Shown piece by piece: positions 26,601 through 38,157 of a stretch of 64,000 nucleotides of DNA (the stretch's first letter is position 1; every line of letters starts with the position of its first letter). This stretch comes from Chanos chanos (Eukaryota > Chordata > Actinopteri > Gonorynchiformes > Chanidae). The translations under genes were made by a program, and so were the position numbers. Below the pieces are notes generated by a model. It saw only the letters and a program-made list of their open reading frames with translations, was not told the DNA's origin and made no database searches. Location: the NCBI RefSeq assembly GCF_902362185.1, contig NC_044498.1:13822065-13886064 (forward strand). Direction: 5' to 3'.

Positions 26601-27673
26601 TTTTTCAATACAATAAAAGATCAGCACAAGAAAGGTCAAACCTCAAAAATAACACCACTCTGGGTGTAATCCCACCTCCTCTTCCAAGTTAAATGTCACT
26701 TCATCATCCATTTCCCTGAAATTAAAGAGAGGAGCATTATTACATTTCCCATTGTTAAAGAGTTATTTTCATAAGAGAGTTGCCAACCATAATATGATCT
26801 AATCACCTCTGATGGGCCATTAAAAAGCCATAATCAGAGAATTGAGGGAGATGACATAATGAACGGTGATGTGGTTCAACCGACAGCATTCAAAATGAAA
26901 ACAAAGAGATGTTGGTATTGGAATACTGACTGCGTCTCTGACTGTTTCTCAGTGAACACTCTGAGGACAAAGTCAGCCTCTCTGCCGGGTTCGAATGTGG
27001 AGGGCACGATGAGGTACTCTCCAGGAGGGAGGCGCAATCGAGCGCTCACCTCCCGCAAGTTGATGAAGGTCTCGGAGCGCGCACAGGACGTGTGTTTGAG
27101 GAAGAAATCTTTCTTCAGGTGCACACTCTGGCAGCCATGAAACTAAAGACAAAGGGAGATAGTGAATCTGTGAAGTTGTCTTTCACATGTTCTGTCTCTC
27201 TATATCTCTCAATCTCCTCACACTCTCTGCTTCCCCTGCTGTTCTGTTTTAAAGGATACTAATAACTGACTGATGATTTTAATATGCACCATAAGATGCT
27301 CACTTACCTCCTCTGGAACCTAAAAACAAAAAGAGAAAGTGTAAGATTATGAATCTGACGATAACATCCAGTATCAGCACTTTAAAAAGTATTTTAAGTT
27401 AACAACAGGCTCGGCTTGATTGAAGTTTTGTGTATTTTAACTTCTGAAATGTTTGGCCTCTGAATTCTCACCTCGTAAACAGCAAAACCGATGGTATGCA
27501 TGTCTTGGCCATGCTCTCTGAAGCGACGCCGATCTCTCTGCATGAGCGCAACCAGGAAACTGCAGGCCACCTCGTCATCCTCTGGGTCATCATCTTCCTC
27601 CAGTAGTTTTATCTTGTACTGTGGATTTATCCAGAACGTGTCTGAGAAAAAAGATGGTAAGAGACAGACAGAA

Positions 27674-27717
<44 letters not shown>

Positions 27718-30700
27718 GGGGGGGGGGACAACAGGACAGAGGCATACTCAGTCTATAATGTTCCAATTAAAATTCTACTCAAATACATTCGCCTTCCAAC
27801 CATTCAAAAGCGGTTTATGCCACAGCTGGAAAACAATTTAAAAAGAAAAGCATTTAAACAAATATGTGAGATTTTCTTACATTTTTACAGAAGTGAGATG
27901 GATGAAGCATGTCCCATATATGGATTATTCAGCTAAGATTACCGTGAGAACAGACGACTGTGTCTGAAGCGGTTCAACAAGCAACACGTATGAACATGTG
28001 AGCATCATAATAAAGGTGTGGTGTGAACGCTGGGCTGTCTCACTGGGGTGGTTTCGGCAGCCTCCTGCCGTGCTGCCTCTTCTCCAGCTCCCATCAAATT
28101 TAATGGTGTTCCAGAAACTCAGACTATCGTCATTAAGGGCATCTGGCGTCAGGTTACAGATCTCCAGCCTGGAGAACTGACGCTTAAACTCCTGAAACGT
28201 CATCCTACAGAGAGTAGAGACGGGGAGAAAAGTACGAGAGAATATGTGTTAGGTAAAGAGAATGGAGGAGCGTGTGTAAGTGAACCACAAAAAAGAAGAA
28301 CAGAGACATGGCAAGAGGGGTCAATGAGAGGCATGGGGAAGAGAAAATGAGTTTTAGAAACTACACAGCAGAAAAAAAAAAAAAGAAAAACAGTCCGAAG
28401 GTCCCTGAGTGCAGGAAATCCAGCAAATAAGCAAGAAAGCTGTCAATGTTACATATGTACTGTATTGTCCGAATTAGAAATAGACATCAAAAGAATGTCA
28501 AGATGTCAAGAGAACATACTCACCAAAATTCTCCATCCTCCATTTGGCCATTCATGGCTTCCCTCTCTGCTTGGTCTATTTCATCCCATTCAGACGAACT
28601 GGCAATACAAACAGTTCAAGTCATTAACTCTGTGTTTGCATTAACTTTCACATATACATATATGGATCGTATTATGAATTAGCATGACCTAAATCCAGAC
28701 TCACTTGTCACTCCAGGCACCTGTCCATTCAACCTGGCCCCACGGGTTCCTGATCCGAATTAGTCTCTCCATTGTTCCTCGGAAATCCACCTTTAAATAA
28801 GATTGTTCAACAACAAAATGCTAGAGGCAGTCCCATCACTTTAAAAGAGACTCTTTCAGTACAATATTTCACTCCCCTGTCCTGTCCTTCAGATATTAGC
28901 AAGAACTGAAATTCAGACTCAACAACTCAAATACAACAAAGACCGCTATTTTTTAAATATTTTAATTAGCTTGGCAAGGAAGCAGATGAAAAAGTAAGGG
29001 ATACTGAAACTAGACAGCATCACATTAATTACATCATTTTACATCAAATGTCCAAGGACAGAACTTCTGCAGGTTTGAAATCTTCTGTCAAATGCTCTTC
29101 ATTAAAATGTTTGGTAGGTGTGTTCTGATCTCTCTCACTCACCTGTCTGAGGCCTGTGACGGAGTAGGCATGACCTTTAACCAGTTTCTTGAAGGTCACA
29201 GCCTCCATGTCAAAAGCACTGGTGATCTACAAAGAACATGAGAAGTTATCATCTTTCTTGTGTTTGGCATAAGAAACTACACTTGACAATGATGTGCAGC
29301 AGCCAACAGCACACAGCTGGACATAGCCAGCACTGCAGTTCTTCTAAGAATGTTTTCCTGTGTAAGCCTCTAATTGCCTTCGGAAGTTTTATGTTTAGTA
29401 ATGGAAAAGGACACTTACATCAATAGAGCAGCCCAGCAGGGAGCCCCTCTCCAGGGCTTTGCTGATGATGCGGTACAGGTCTTTGGGTGCTTTACGCAGT
29501 TCGTACATCTCGGCCACACCGCCGGTGAAGTCCTCAAAGCCCTCAGTGGTGGAGCCACCCGACAAGGCCTCATAAGAACCATTTAACCTAAAATCAAACA
29601 GAGCTGTGATGTCATGTACTGTTTCATACAAAAAGTCATAAAAAAAACACAGTGTGTGGCAATGCAGCACAGAGAGGGTTACATTACTTAGCATAGGCCT
29701 TCTCAATAAGCGCGCTCCAGAACTCATTGCCCTCTGCGGAGTGAACAAAAAGGAGCTCGCCGTCTTTCACTGGCAATCGGTCATCTATAACAACGTCCAC
29801 CCACTCTCCAAACTGCCAGAACTACACAACAGAACAAGACAAAAAAAAAATCATAATACAATTTAGTTCTGCAAAGGTTAACAACTGGCCCAAATTATAA
29901 TTGGACCAGTTAGAAGTGGTACTGAGATGCTGAGGCATTAATCTGCTCCGGGTTTGAATGAGGAATGATGGCACTCAAGTGAGTACGAGTGTAAGATTTT
30001 TAAAAAAGTTTACAGAATAAGTTAGCGCACCTGAAAGTGGAAAATGCCGGCATAATCATGCTGAAAGCTCTGCCCATGGGGAACCACCCTGTGCAGTAGT
30101 TTCTCATTAAGAGTAAGGGAAGCGATAGCAGCCAGGAGCCAACAGTCACCTGGAGAGAAGCAGAGACGGTTAGACAAAGGGAAGGAGAAAAGTGTGCAAG
30201 ATGTAAGAACCTCATGTCATGTAACAAGCTACCGTGCTCATTAATCATTCATTAAAATGATTCCAGTACCATCTCAAAACTCCTAACCCCTAAAAAGATA
30301 AGCCAGTGACCGGCGGCAAGATTTCTTCGGAACTGGGGGAGTATTCATTACCAAACTCTTCTCGCCCTGTAGAGGGATATGAGATCCCAAACTGCAGTGG
30401 TAAAACCAGACAGAGGCTGTCTAAGCAACTTTGATGAGCCACCAACCGTGGCACCCTTGTGCTACTTCCATTAAATTCCCAAACATGCACAACAGCAGAA
30501 AGAAACTGTAATGAATTGAAAATTTTATACGACAAATACAAAAATAGGTCTCCAACTGCACAGGCATTACTATGTGAGAGACTGCAGTTGTGAAATATTT
30601 AAAAGATTGCGTAGTCTTTACCGTTTAGTCATCTCCACATACTGTAGATGGTGTCATACCAAAATGATCCAGCTGAGGGTGTCTTTTACAAGTACCAGAG

Positions 30701-31038
30701 AAGTTACACAATACTGTGCCGAAATCTAGTAAAGTGTCGACAGATTTAGTCTATGGGCTGAGCCTTCAGGTATCCTGTGTAAATACTTTCATATTCGATT
30801 GGGAGATGTTTCCTCTTTCAGAATAGGGTAGAATAGATGCCAAAACTTCAAACATAACAAGTGTGATGGAAAAACGTTTGCATGTGAGCCCACATCCTGT
30901 CTCACACTGAGACATACTACTCTCCTCGTGGCAAAAATGGCTACGAAGTTATAGCTGTCGGTTGACATTATGGTCATTCCATCACTGACATTGTTAAAAA
31001 GTATATATGTATATATATACACACATACACACACACAT

Positions 31039-31072
<34 letters not shown>

Positions 31073-33354
31073 CTCCACCCTTACATTTCTAAGGAACACT
31101 AACAGTAGTTAAAAAAAAAAGAAAGAATGTTGGAACGGAGCCCAACTCCAAGAGCTCCCTTATGATCTTGGATGAATCATACACAGATGTCTGAGTCATC
31201 GCTCATACAACCAGTCTAAACACAAAGACAGGAAAGCAGCATGACATGCGCATGCACGTACACACACACACACACAAAACCGCAGGCTTTCGCTCTGTCT
31301 TTACCCCCCTTTACTTTCACAGTTCCACAGAGAGAGAGAGAGAGAGAGAGAGAGAATACAGGAATCTCTCAAAACTTCTTAAAATCTCATCAAGTAATAT
31401 AGCAAATAGTTTAAACATGACTGAAATAGGATGAAAGAAAAAAGGTTCAGTGTGTGAGATTTTTAGTGCACGAGGGGACTCAAAACCTGATTTACTGCCA
31501 CATTCGATCCTCTTTACGACTGTTTAACAACAGTTGCTGAGCAGTTAGGAGCAGGTTATGACAAGAGAATACCAAGCAAGAAATCATAATATTAAGGCTT
31601 TGGTCTCAGCAGCTCTTCTACAACCACACAAAAGACGTGAATTCATCGCTTACACTGCATGCTTTCAGACTAGTTTCTCCTGCTGCTTATCAAAGCACTT
31701 TTGTTTATGAGGGGGGGTCTAAAATGGGGGACGGGGGACGGAAGTGGTTATTATAAATGAGAGAGGCTCTCTTCTTCCTTTTAATAAATCTCTTTTGTCT
31801 TTTGTGTCTCACAATGCTTCATGAGTGCTTCGCAGCCCACAAACTCCTTTACTAGGCATGGATAGGTTGCATCTAGAAACTTGCAGATTATCTTGACACT
31901 GTTACTTTCATAATGAAAAACATGAGTTTTGTTAGCGTCATATTGTTACGATGCAAATCAATGACTTCAATTATTCATCTGCTGTCATTTCTGTGCTAAG
32001 AGGAAGAGAAATGTGTTTTAACATGTAAGTTATGATTTTAAAGTATGTAACCTCCAACCATTTGCTGATTAAGCAATTACATCAGACAACAGAGCTTTTA
32101 GCAAGACATAAAAACTATCCAGCAAGCGAAAGGGAGGCCAAAGTCTGTGCCAGTCAGCTCTCATCAGGCGTTCATCACTTTAACATCTAGCAGCTTAAGC
32201 CATTAGAGACTTACCCAGAGCCCCCTGACAGATGTCTGTTCTTGTAGCACCGCCAAGGATGAACTGAGGATTGTCTGACAGTTCCTGCAAACATCAATGT
32301 AACATTAGTACAGGAACCATGAATGATAAAGTAGCAATGTTAGATTACATTTTTGCTTGATAACATAGCTGAATATGTGACTAACATCTACCTTCTGTCC
32401 AACAATATAGTCTTGCATTTTATGATATCACAATTTTTTTTTTGATGGATGGGTAATGACACAGGTTGTAAACTTGTAAATCTACTGTATTCATTCCAAA
32501 CTACACTGCCTGCACACTCTACTATTTGGTTGGACCACCTTTAGCTTTGATTATGGCGCGTATTCACCGTGGCATTGTTTCTGACAACCTTATACGTCAC
32601 ATCCCTTATTTCCGTCCAGAGTTGCATCAATTTTTGGCGGAAATCTTCTTGACAACAGGAGAGTCTAACCACTCCATAAAGTCCTCTCCAGCATATCCCT
32701 TATTTCCGTCCAGAGTTGCATTAATTTTTGGCGGAAATCTTCTTGACAACAGGAGAGTCTAACCACTCCATAAAGTCCTCTCCAGCATATCCCAAAGACT
32801 TTCAGTGGGGATGAGGTCAGGACTATGGAATATGCCCATGCCATCAGGGAAGAAAAAATGGATTGATGGGATAACCTGGTGGTTCAGCACATTCAGGTGC
32901 TCCGCTCACTTCATTTTAATGCCACATAACGTTGCTGAGCCTAGACCCGGCCAACTGAAGCAACCCCAGATCATAACACTGCCTCCAGAGGCTCCAAATC
33001 CAAATGGCGACTTTTTTTTTTTTTGGCCAGGCAGTGTACTAAGTAGCAACAGCGTACCAAAGAGTTTCAGACATAAATAATCGGTTCTCGAAGATACCTA
33101 CTGTTCCTCATATATAATTTAAAGTGAGCCTTGTGGATATCACTAAACTTCAAAAGAAACAGTTGTCCTTTGTGTGAAAGAGGGTGTTATAGATCTGAAA
33201 ATCCAGAGACCTGTATCTGGGCTTAACCTAAATGCAAACACAAAAGCAGCTGCTAGAAAAACCATGACAGGAATGCAGAGGCATAGACTGGACTTTATCC
33301 ACATTGGGACTGTTTACTATCTGACCAGCACACACATGCACACGCATGAACACA

Positions 33355-33392
<38 letters not shown>

Positions 33393-34626
33393 TTGTAATG
33401 TAAACAAATGTTTACATGATGTCATGAGGAATTTAAGATGCTGTCCAAACTGCAACGCCCAGTGTGCTATCGTCAGACTGTGTCAAGACTTTCAAGTCTT
33501 TCTTCCTACATTTATTTAAAAGTACCATTCAGGAGTGTATGCCTCTGTTACACACAGCATAAGCATTCCATAGTTCCCTTATTCCAACAGCCTAACCTTT
33601 TCTAAGAACCAACCATGGATGATAAATCAGTTTTATGAATCACTGATTAAGGAAATGAGTGAGCAAATCTGTACGACTGAGGAAATTCCCAGTTAGACAA
33701 AAAGTTAAAAATTATACCTGCCAGTAATTTGTTGTGGGCTTTACTGTTTAGTGTCCCTTATACAGGTTTCTTTGAAGGCCCTACAGGTGGAATCATGCCT
33801 ACAGCAATGTGGGAGACAAACCTGTATCATATCTATGATTTACACTGACAAGAGAATCCATGACCAATCTCATGAGACATAGAAACCTCCCTCTTTCCGC
33901 GAGGATGTTTAAACGCAGGAATGGTTTAGAATGTAAAATTACAGCTTTGTGACAAAATATGCTAATGTTCAATTTCTACCATGCCTGTTCAGCTAGACTG
34001 TGGCTACTAAAAACAGTCTTCCATATGTCTAACCACAGAGACGCCATGTCCGGAAGCCAGTCACTCCTGACTCTGAAGATAAGACTGAATTATACTCAAA
34101 TTTATGTGTATAGCACCTTTTACAACAAACGCTACAAAACATCAGCCTTTACAAGATCACTCCAACAGAACAAGTCGTGTTTGCCTTCATATTCTGAGGT
34201 TTCACAAATGAAGTGCTTTTATGTCCACTTGTTACATACCAAACATATCTGGTTAAATAAAAAAATAAAAGTTTCATAATACCTATAATTTTCTTAATTT
34301 GACTATATTGGTGTTTTCTTTTCTTTTTTACTGTATTATTTTTGTTTTGTTCACGTTTACCATGCTCAGTGAAAGCTTACCGTGGGTCTTTTCCACTGCA
34401 CTCCACGGGTTTTGGAAGAGTTTGGGGCAAGCTCTTTGAACCCCAGGGATGTGGCATGAGCAGGGAAGCAGGGGTCCTCAAAGAGACATCCACTCTCTAT
34501 ACATTCCTGCTTAAGTGCCTCATAGTCCTGATTAAGGAACCTCAGCGCCCTGTCATTAGACCCCATGCCCTCCGCATGCAGCCTTTCCCTCTGTATACGG
34601 GAAGAGACTCCTCCAAACAGGTACAT
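23606..34626 (-). CDS. capn11: Calpain A: classical calpain large subunit, CAPN1/CAPN11 type, complete
   Basis: Cytosolic calcium-dependent cysteine protease. 21 coding exons: 34626-34381, 32284-32215, 30149-30031, 29821-29688, 29587-29419, 29226-29143, 28790-28705, 28598-28524, 28204-28044, 27641-27472, 27319-27308, 27142-26931, 26715-26676, 26562-26497, 26404-26347, 26247-26183, 25741-25673, 25571-25493, 24151-24038, 23935-23877, 23632-23606. They join in phase to 704 residues. Order: anchor helix [15 protein letters not shown], protease cores with Cys108 ([11 protein letters not shown]), His265 (KGHAYSVTG) and Asn289 (RNPWGQVEW), the C2-like CBSW domain from about 360, and penta-EF-hand from about 530. 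The C-terminus WLYMTMCG and HLKKDFF resemble CAPN11, while [11 protein letters not shown] and [11 protein letters not shown] resemble CAPN1. Proximity to tmem63b supports capn11, but databases may name it capn1. The donor of exon 12 is a weaker GTCAGT. Confidence 0.93.
27672..27727. repeat. (GA)n tract followed by poly-G in a calpain A intron
   Basis: It begins about 30 bp upstream of calpain A exon 10 on the transcript, so it reads as a (CT)n pyrimidine tract next to the acceptor at 27642. Confidence 0.85.
31001..31072. repeat. (TA)n(CA)n(TA)n compound microsatellite
   Basis: In calpain A intron 2. Confidence 0.9.
31329..31355. repeat. (GA)n microsatellite
   Basis: About 13 AG units in calpain A intron 2. 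Confidence 0.85.
32504..33036 (-). mobile_element. Tc1-like DNA transposon, internally deleted remnant
   Basis: Cut-and-paste transposon of the Tc1/mariner superfamily lying in calpain A intron 1. Short inverted ends CACTGCCTG and CAGGCAGTG are each flanked by TA, the expected target duplication. Reading the minus strand, the part next to the left end encodes the Tc1-type transposase C-terminus ([13 protein letters not shown], then a stop). Stops interrupt the frame. At 533 bp it is about a third of the usual 1.6 kb, so much of the transposase is missing. It also contains a 94-bp tandem duplication. It is non-autonomous and old. Confidence 0.85.
32601..32788. repeat. 94-bp tandem duplication inside the Tc1 remnant
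   Basis: 32601-32694 and 32695-32788 are the same except for one base (C versus T in the GCATYAAT segment). Confidence 0.92.
33356..33391. repeat. (CA)n microsatellite
   Basis: Nearly pure CA units in calpain A intron 1. Confidence 0.9.
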
Positions 34627-34660
34627 ACTACAATGGACAAAAATAAGAGTGGTTTTTGTG

Positions 34661-34679
34661 TATGTATGTGTGTCTGTGC

Positions 34680-34719
<40 letters not shown>
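34661..34719. repeat. (TG)n(AG)n tract just upstream of calpain A exon 1
   Basis: TG units run into AG units. On the transcript strand this is a (CT)n(CA)n stretch about 35-90 nt before the first coding exon's acceptor (exon begins at 34627). Confidence 0.85.
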
Positions 34720-36596
34720 TGTACTGGGGATTGGGATTGTTATTGGTAGACGGCACATAATTAGCTTCAAACCGCTAGCAGCTCTTATCTGAAGGCCATG
34801 TAATGCATCACTCCACACCCAAAGGTAAAAGCAATAGGGCTGAGTGGTTAACTGTTTAAGTCAGCTTTTAGCTTACCACAGAAACACGGTATCATGTCGT
34901 TATGACAAGAATATTCAGTCAAATAATGTCGAGAGAACAACCCCTGTGTTCATTCTGCATGTATATATTGGCCATACTTATCAATTAAAATATACAATGA
35001 TTCTTAAATAAGAAATAAAACTTTCAAATCTTTCAATAATTCTTTTTCATGTTTTCATGAATCTCTTCGAGTTTAAGAAGTTACTGATTATACTGACGAA
35101 ACAGCTAAGCTAAGGACGGAAACCAGGAAAACCAGTGCAAGGGTAGTTCTCTCTGACTTTATGAAAGCACACTCTACAGACTTAGAGAACTGAAAGAAAA
35201 AAAAACAGTGATTTGAGTCAAAAACTCACACTCCTTCCTTTCAAATTCCGTTAGATTATAAACCACAGAGAAAAGAAAAAAAAATCTGTTGGTTTACCTT
35301 CACTTCCTTAGATGCACGACAGGCTTGTGGAAATAAAAGTCCAGTTAATTAAAAGGTTTATCATGAATTAGAGTGCATGTATTAGAATATCTGTGGTTGA
35401 AAACCCATGGAAGCATTTAAGTATCAGAGAACAGCACAGTAAACAATACTGCTTCACCTAGCTAATGCACAGTGTGTGGAGTTCTCTGGCTGACAATTAT
35501 GACATGTGGTGTGTCTGTGTGTGCTATACAGTTGTCCAGGAATAACTCACATGTGATTGCTGCACCTGCAGCAGCAAATGTTTCTCATGTATATGCTACA
35601 TCATTGAACTGTCCACTCCATTGTCTAAGGCAAGGGGCAGGACTTCCTCTGACTGACGGACCAATCATAAAATGGGAGCATCCCTTTTGAGACTCCATTT
35701 CATATGGATCTATCCATATTTTTGTTACTACCAGTTATTCTGTATATGCAGTACACACAGTGCGACGTATTACTATGGGGTACACAAAGGTCTTGATGAT
35801 TAAGATGATTTCATTATGACAAAAATAGTGAAAGGACGATTGTCAAAGAGATTCTGATGCATAGCTGGACCTTGAGTTGGCACGTCCACTGCTGTTAAAT
35901 GCAAACTCGAAAGAGCTGACACTAGTGATCAGCATTAGTGATGACCTGCAATCAGCCTGTACTGCATTTCGTAAAAAAGAAAAAAAATCAGTCGAGGTGT
36001 TTCAGATTTTCAGATTAGCACGTTTGTTGTGAAAGGCAGTGCGTTCAGTTTATCACCAAGTATTCATCACCGTTTCTAACCGCGACTCCGCACTGTAACA
36101 ACGTACAGTTCGCAGGTCAGTACCAACAGTCTCAGCTGCAAGCTAATTTTCTCCCTCTTCCAAGGCCTCCCTTGTAAAATGAGTAGCTGCAATGCAATGG
36201 CAATACAATCTGATAGATTTCCGAAAAGAACATTCAGTTCAACATTTAAGGGTGGACACAGTAATTCCATTAACTGTCGTAAATTACAGCTACACTGAAG
36301 ATAACAAGACTTAGTCGAAGGACCAGATAGAGCTTGCAAAAACGCATACTCATTTTCTCACATAAATAATTGACAACCGCAGCATCTAAACAATGAAATT
36401 GTCGCAATGACAGTCATTAACATACAATACTGCATACTGGTACATACTTAATCTCGATTAAATAATCAATAAACAATCAGTCTGTAACATTTGACCACGT
36501 ACAGATTAATCTACTAAAAAGTCGAATGCAAATCAACCTCCCTGTTTAACAGAGTGATTTTGTGGATGAAGTTCCAGTATTCGTTAAATAACTTAC

Positions 36597-36745
36597 CACT
36601 ACACGTTAAATTCGCAATTTACTCCTTGTTTTCTTAAAAGATGTTGCCATCAGAGAAGTGTGAAATGGTCAGGAGAGCGGTACACCGGTAATCACGGCTC
36701 TGCAGTGTGTGGCCCACCCCGGAGGGAGGAGCTACGCATTGGCAT
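36597..36745 (-). promoter_or_regulatory. Calpain A 5' noncoding exon and promoter (predicted)
   Basis: On the minus strand a strong GTAAGT donor follows position 36597. The first coding exon has an acceptor (TGTCCATTGTAG) one base before its ATG, so a separate 5' UTR exon is required. The stretch up to 36745 is GC-rich for this locus and includes a minus-strand CCAAT box (about 36737-36741). The start of transcription is not resolved. The implied 5' UTR intron is about 2.0 kb. Confidence 0.55.
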
Positions 36746-38157
36746 CAAAGCAAGCAGGTCATTGTGTCATGTCTTAAAGGAGCCTTGTTTAATGAAAACT
36801 GTAGCTGTAGCAATCCTTTAATAGGGATAATTAGTGTACTAATATACTCAATTAATTGAAAAAATAATTGAGAGTTCGAAGTGCGTTTTTTAAATGTAGA
36901 TCAAAAACAAAAACAGGGATGCAACACTTAAATCACATAGAGAAAGAACTGACCAGTGTCCTGCATTTTGTTTGGAAAAAAAAAAGTTTAATGTGTTAAA
37001 TACAGTTTATAACACATCAGTACAAAGTACTTTTAAAAGTGGTTAAGTAAAGATGCATTTCTTTTCAGCACAATCAACTTTCTACAACAGTCACCAAACT
37101 TAGTATTGGGTCATTCCATACCAACCAACCTAGGCCCTCCAGTTCTTGTCATGGATTTTCTTGAAAAAAATTCATGTGAAAACTTCTATTAAATTCTCGG
37201 GACCTTGCAAAATCCTATAGCGCCGCTCCAAATACCTTTTAAGTTATGCATTTTTGAAGTTTGGCCTTTGGAGCTAAATTTCATCATTTTTACGATTCTT
37301 TGTAAGCCTCACCAATTGCTCATGTTTCACTGGATTGGGTTGATATTTGTACTGAACATCCAAGAAAACCTAAAGATAATTTGCAATATGTATTCGTGTA
37401 AACAGGTGTTGCTAAATGTCACTAATCAAATAAAAAAAAAAAAAAAATACACTAACTGAACGAAGAATCTTTAATTTTCAAAAATTAATATCTCCACTAG
37501 TTTTCACTTTCTTGCAACCAAATTTTGATTCTGTGTAGTGTTAATATAGTTCTATCACATCTAAAAGTTATTTGGTCCTGCATAAAAAATGGAGTGCTAC
37601 AGATCTTGCTAAATATAGCTAAATATAGTTCAGGAAATGTACAAGTTACCGCTTGCAATGGCTTGGTTTGTTGCATACTAGTCAGCTTGTTCCGTGTGTC
37701 TGGACAATTAAATATGCTATCACAAGTCACGACTAGCTAGCGAACCAGTAGGCTAAACAACCGGGTTGAGGGATGGCTACTAACTTTAGCTGGTACTAGC
37801 CAACTATCTTGCAAAGCAAACTATACCTATATTTCTCAAACGCAATTAAGTGTTCATAACTAATTTCATTTGTCCATGTCTGAAGAAGGACCAAATAACT
37901 TCTAGATGTGATAGTATTAATATAGTTCTACACAGTTTTCACATGAATTTTTTCAAGAAAATCCATGACACGAACCAGAAGGCCTTGGTGAGTTGGTATA
38001 GAATGACCCTATTTTGAAAAGTATACAATAAAACCATGCAGTAGTATGAAATTATAACAAAGAAAGTGTCATAATTTTCTTTTTTTTAAAAGTTACAACA
38101 GATCTGTAGTTTTGACAATTTAAGCTGTGAATTTTGTGGTGGAAGAGCAGAGGTCTT
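36746..38157. other. Intergenic region between calpains A and B
   Basis: It contains the foldback element (37108-38009) and short flanks. Calpain B's 3' UTR should fall at its right end. No coding exon was seen. Confidence 0.6.
37108..38009. mobile_element. Foldback / MITE-like element with about 75-bp inverted ends
   Basis: The left end, beginning GGGTCATTCCATACCAAC (37108-37184), is a near match to the reverse complement of the right end (37935-38009). Both are directly flanked by TATT, a possible 4-bp target duplication. A second, inner inverted pair lies at 37531-37580 and 37886-37935, the latter abutting the right end. No transposase was recognised, so it is probably non-autonomous. The family is not identified. 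Confidence 0.8.

Noticed and set aside
32526-33080. Plus-strand frames in the Tc1 remnant
   Set aside because: They are antisense to the degraded transposase, and the tandem duplication keeps one of them open.
33228-33455. Val-Cys and Thr-His repeat peptides
   Set aside because: They are translations of a (CA)n microsatellite.
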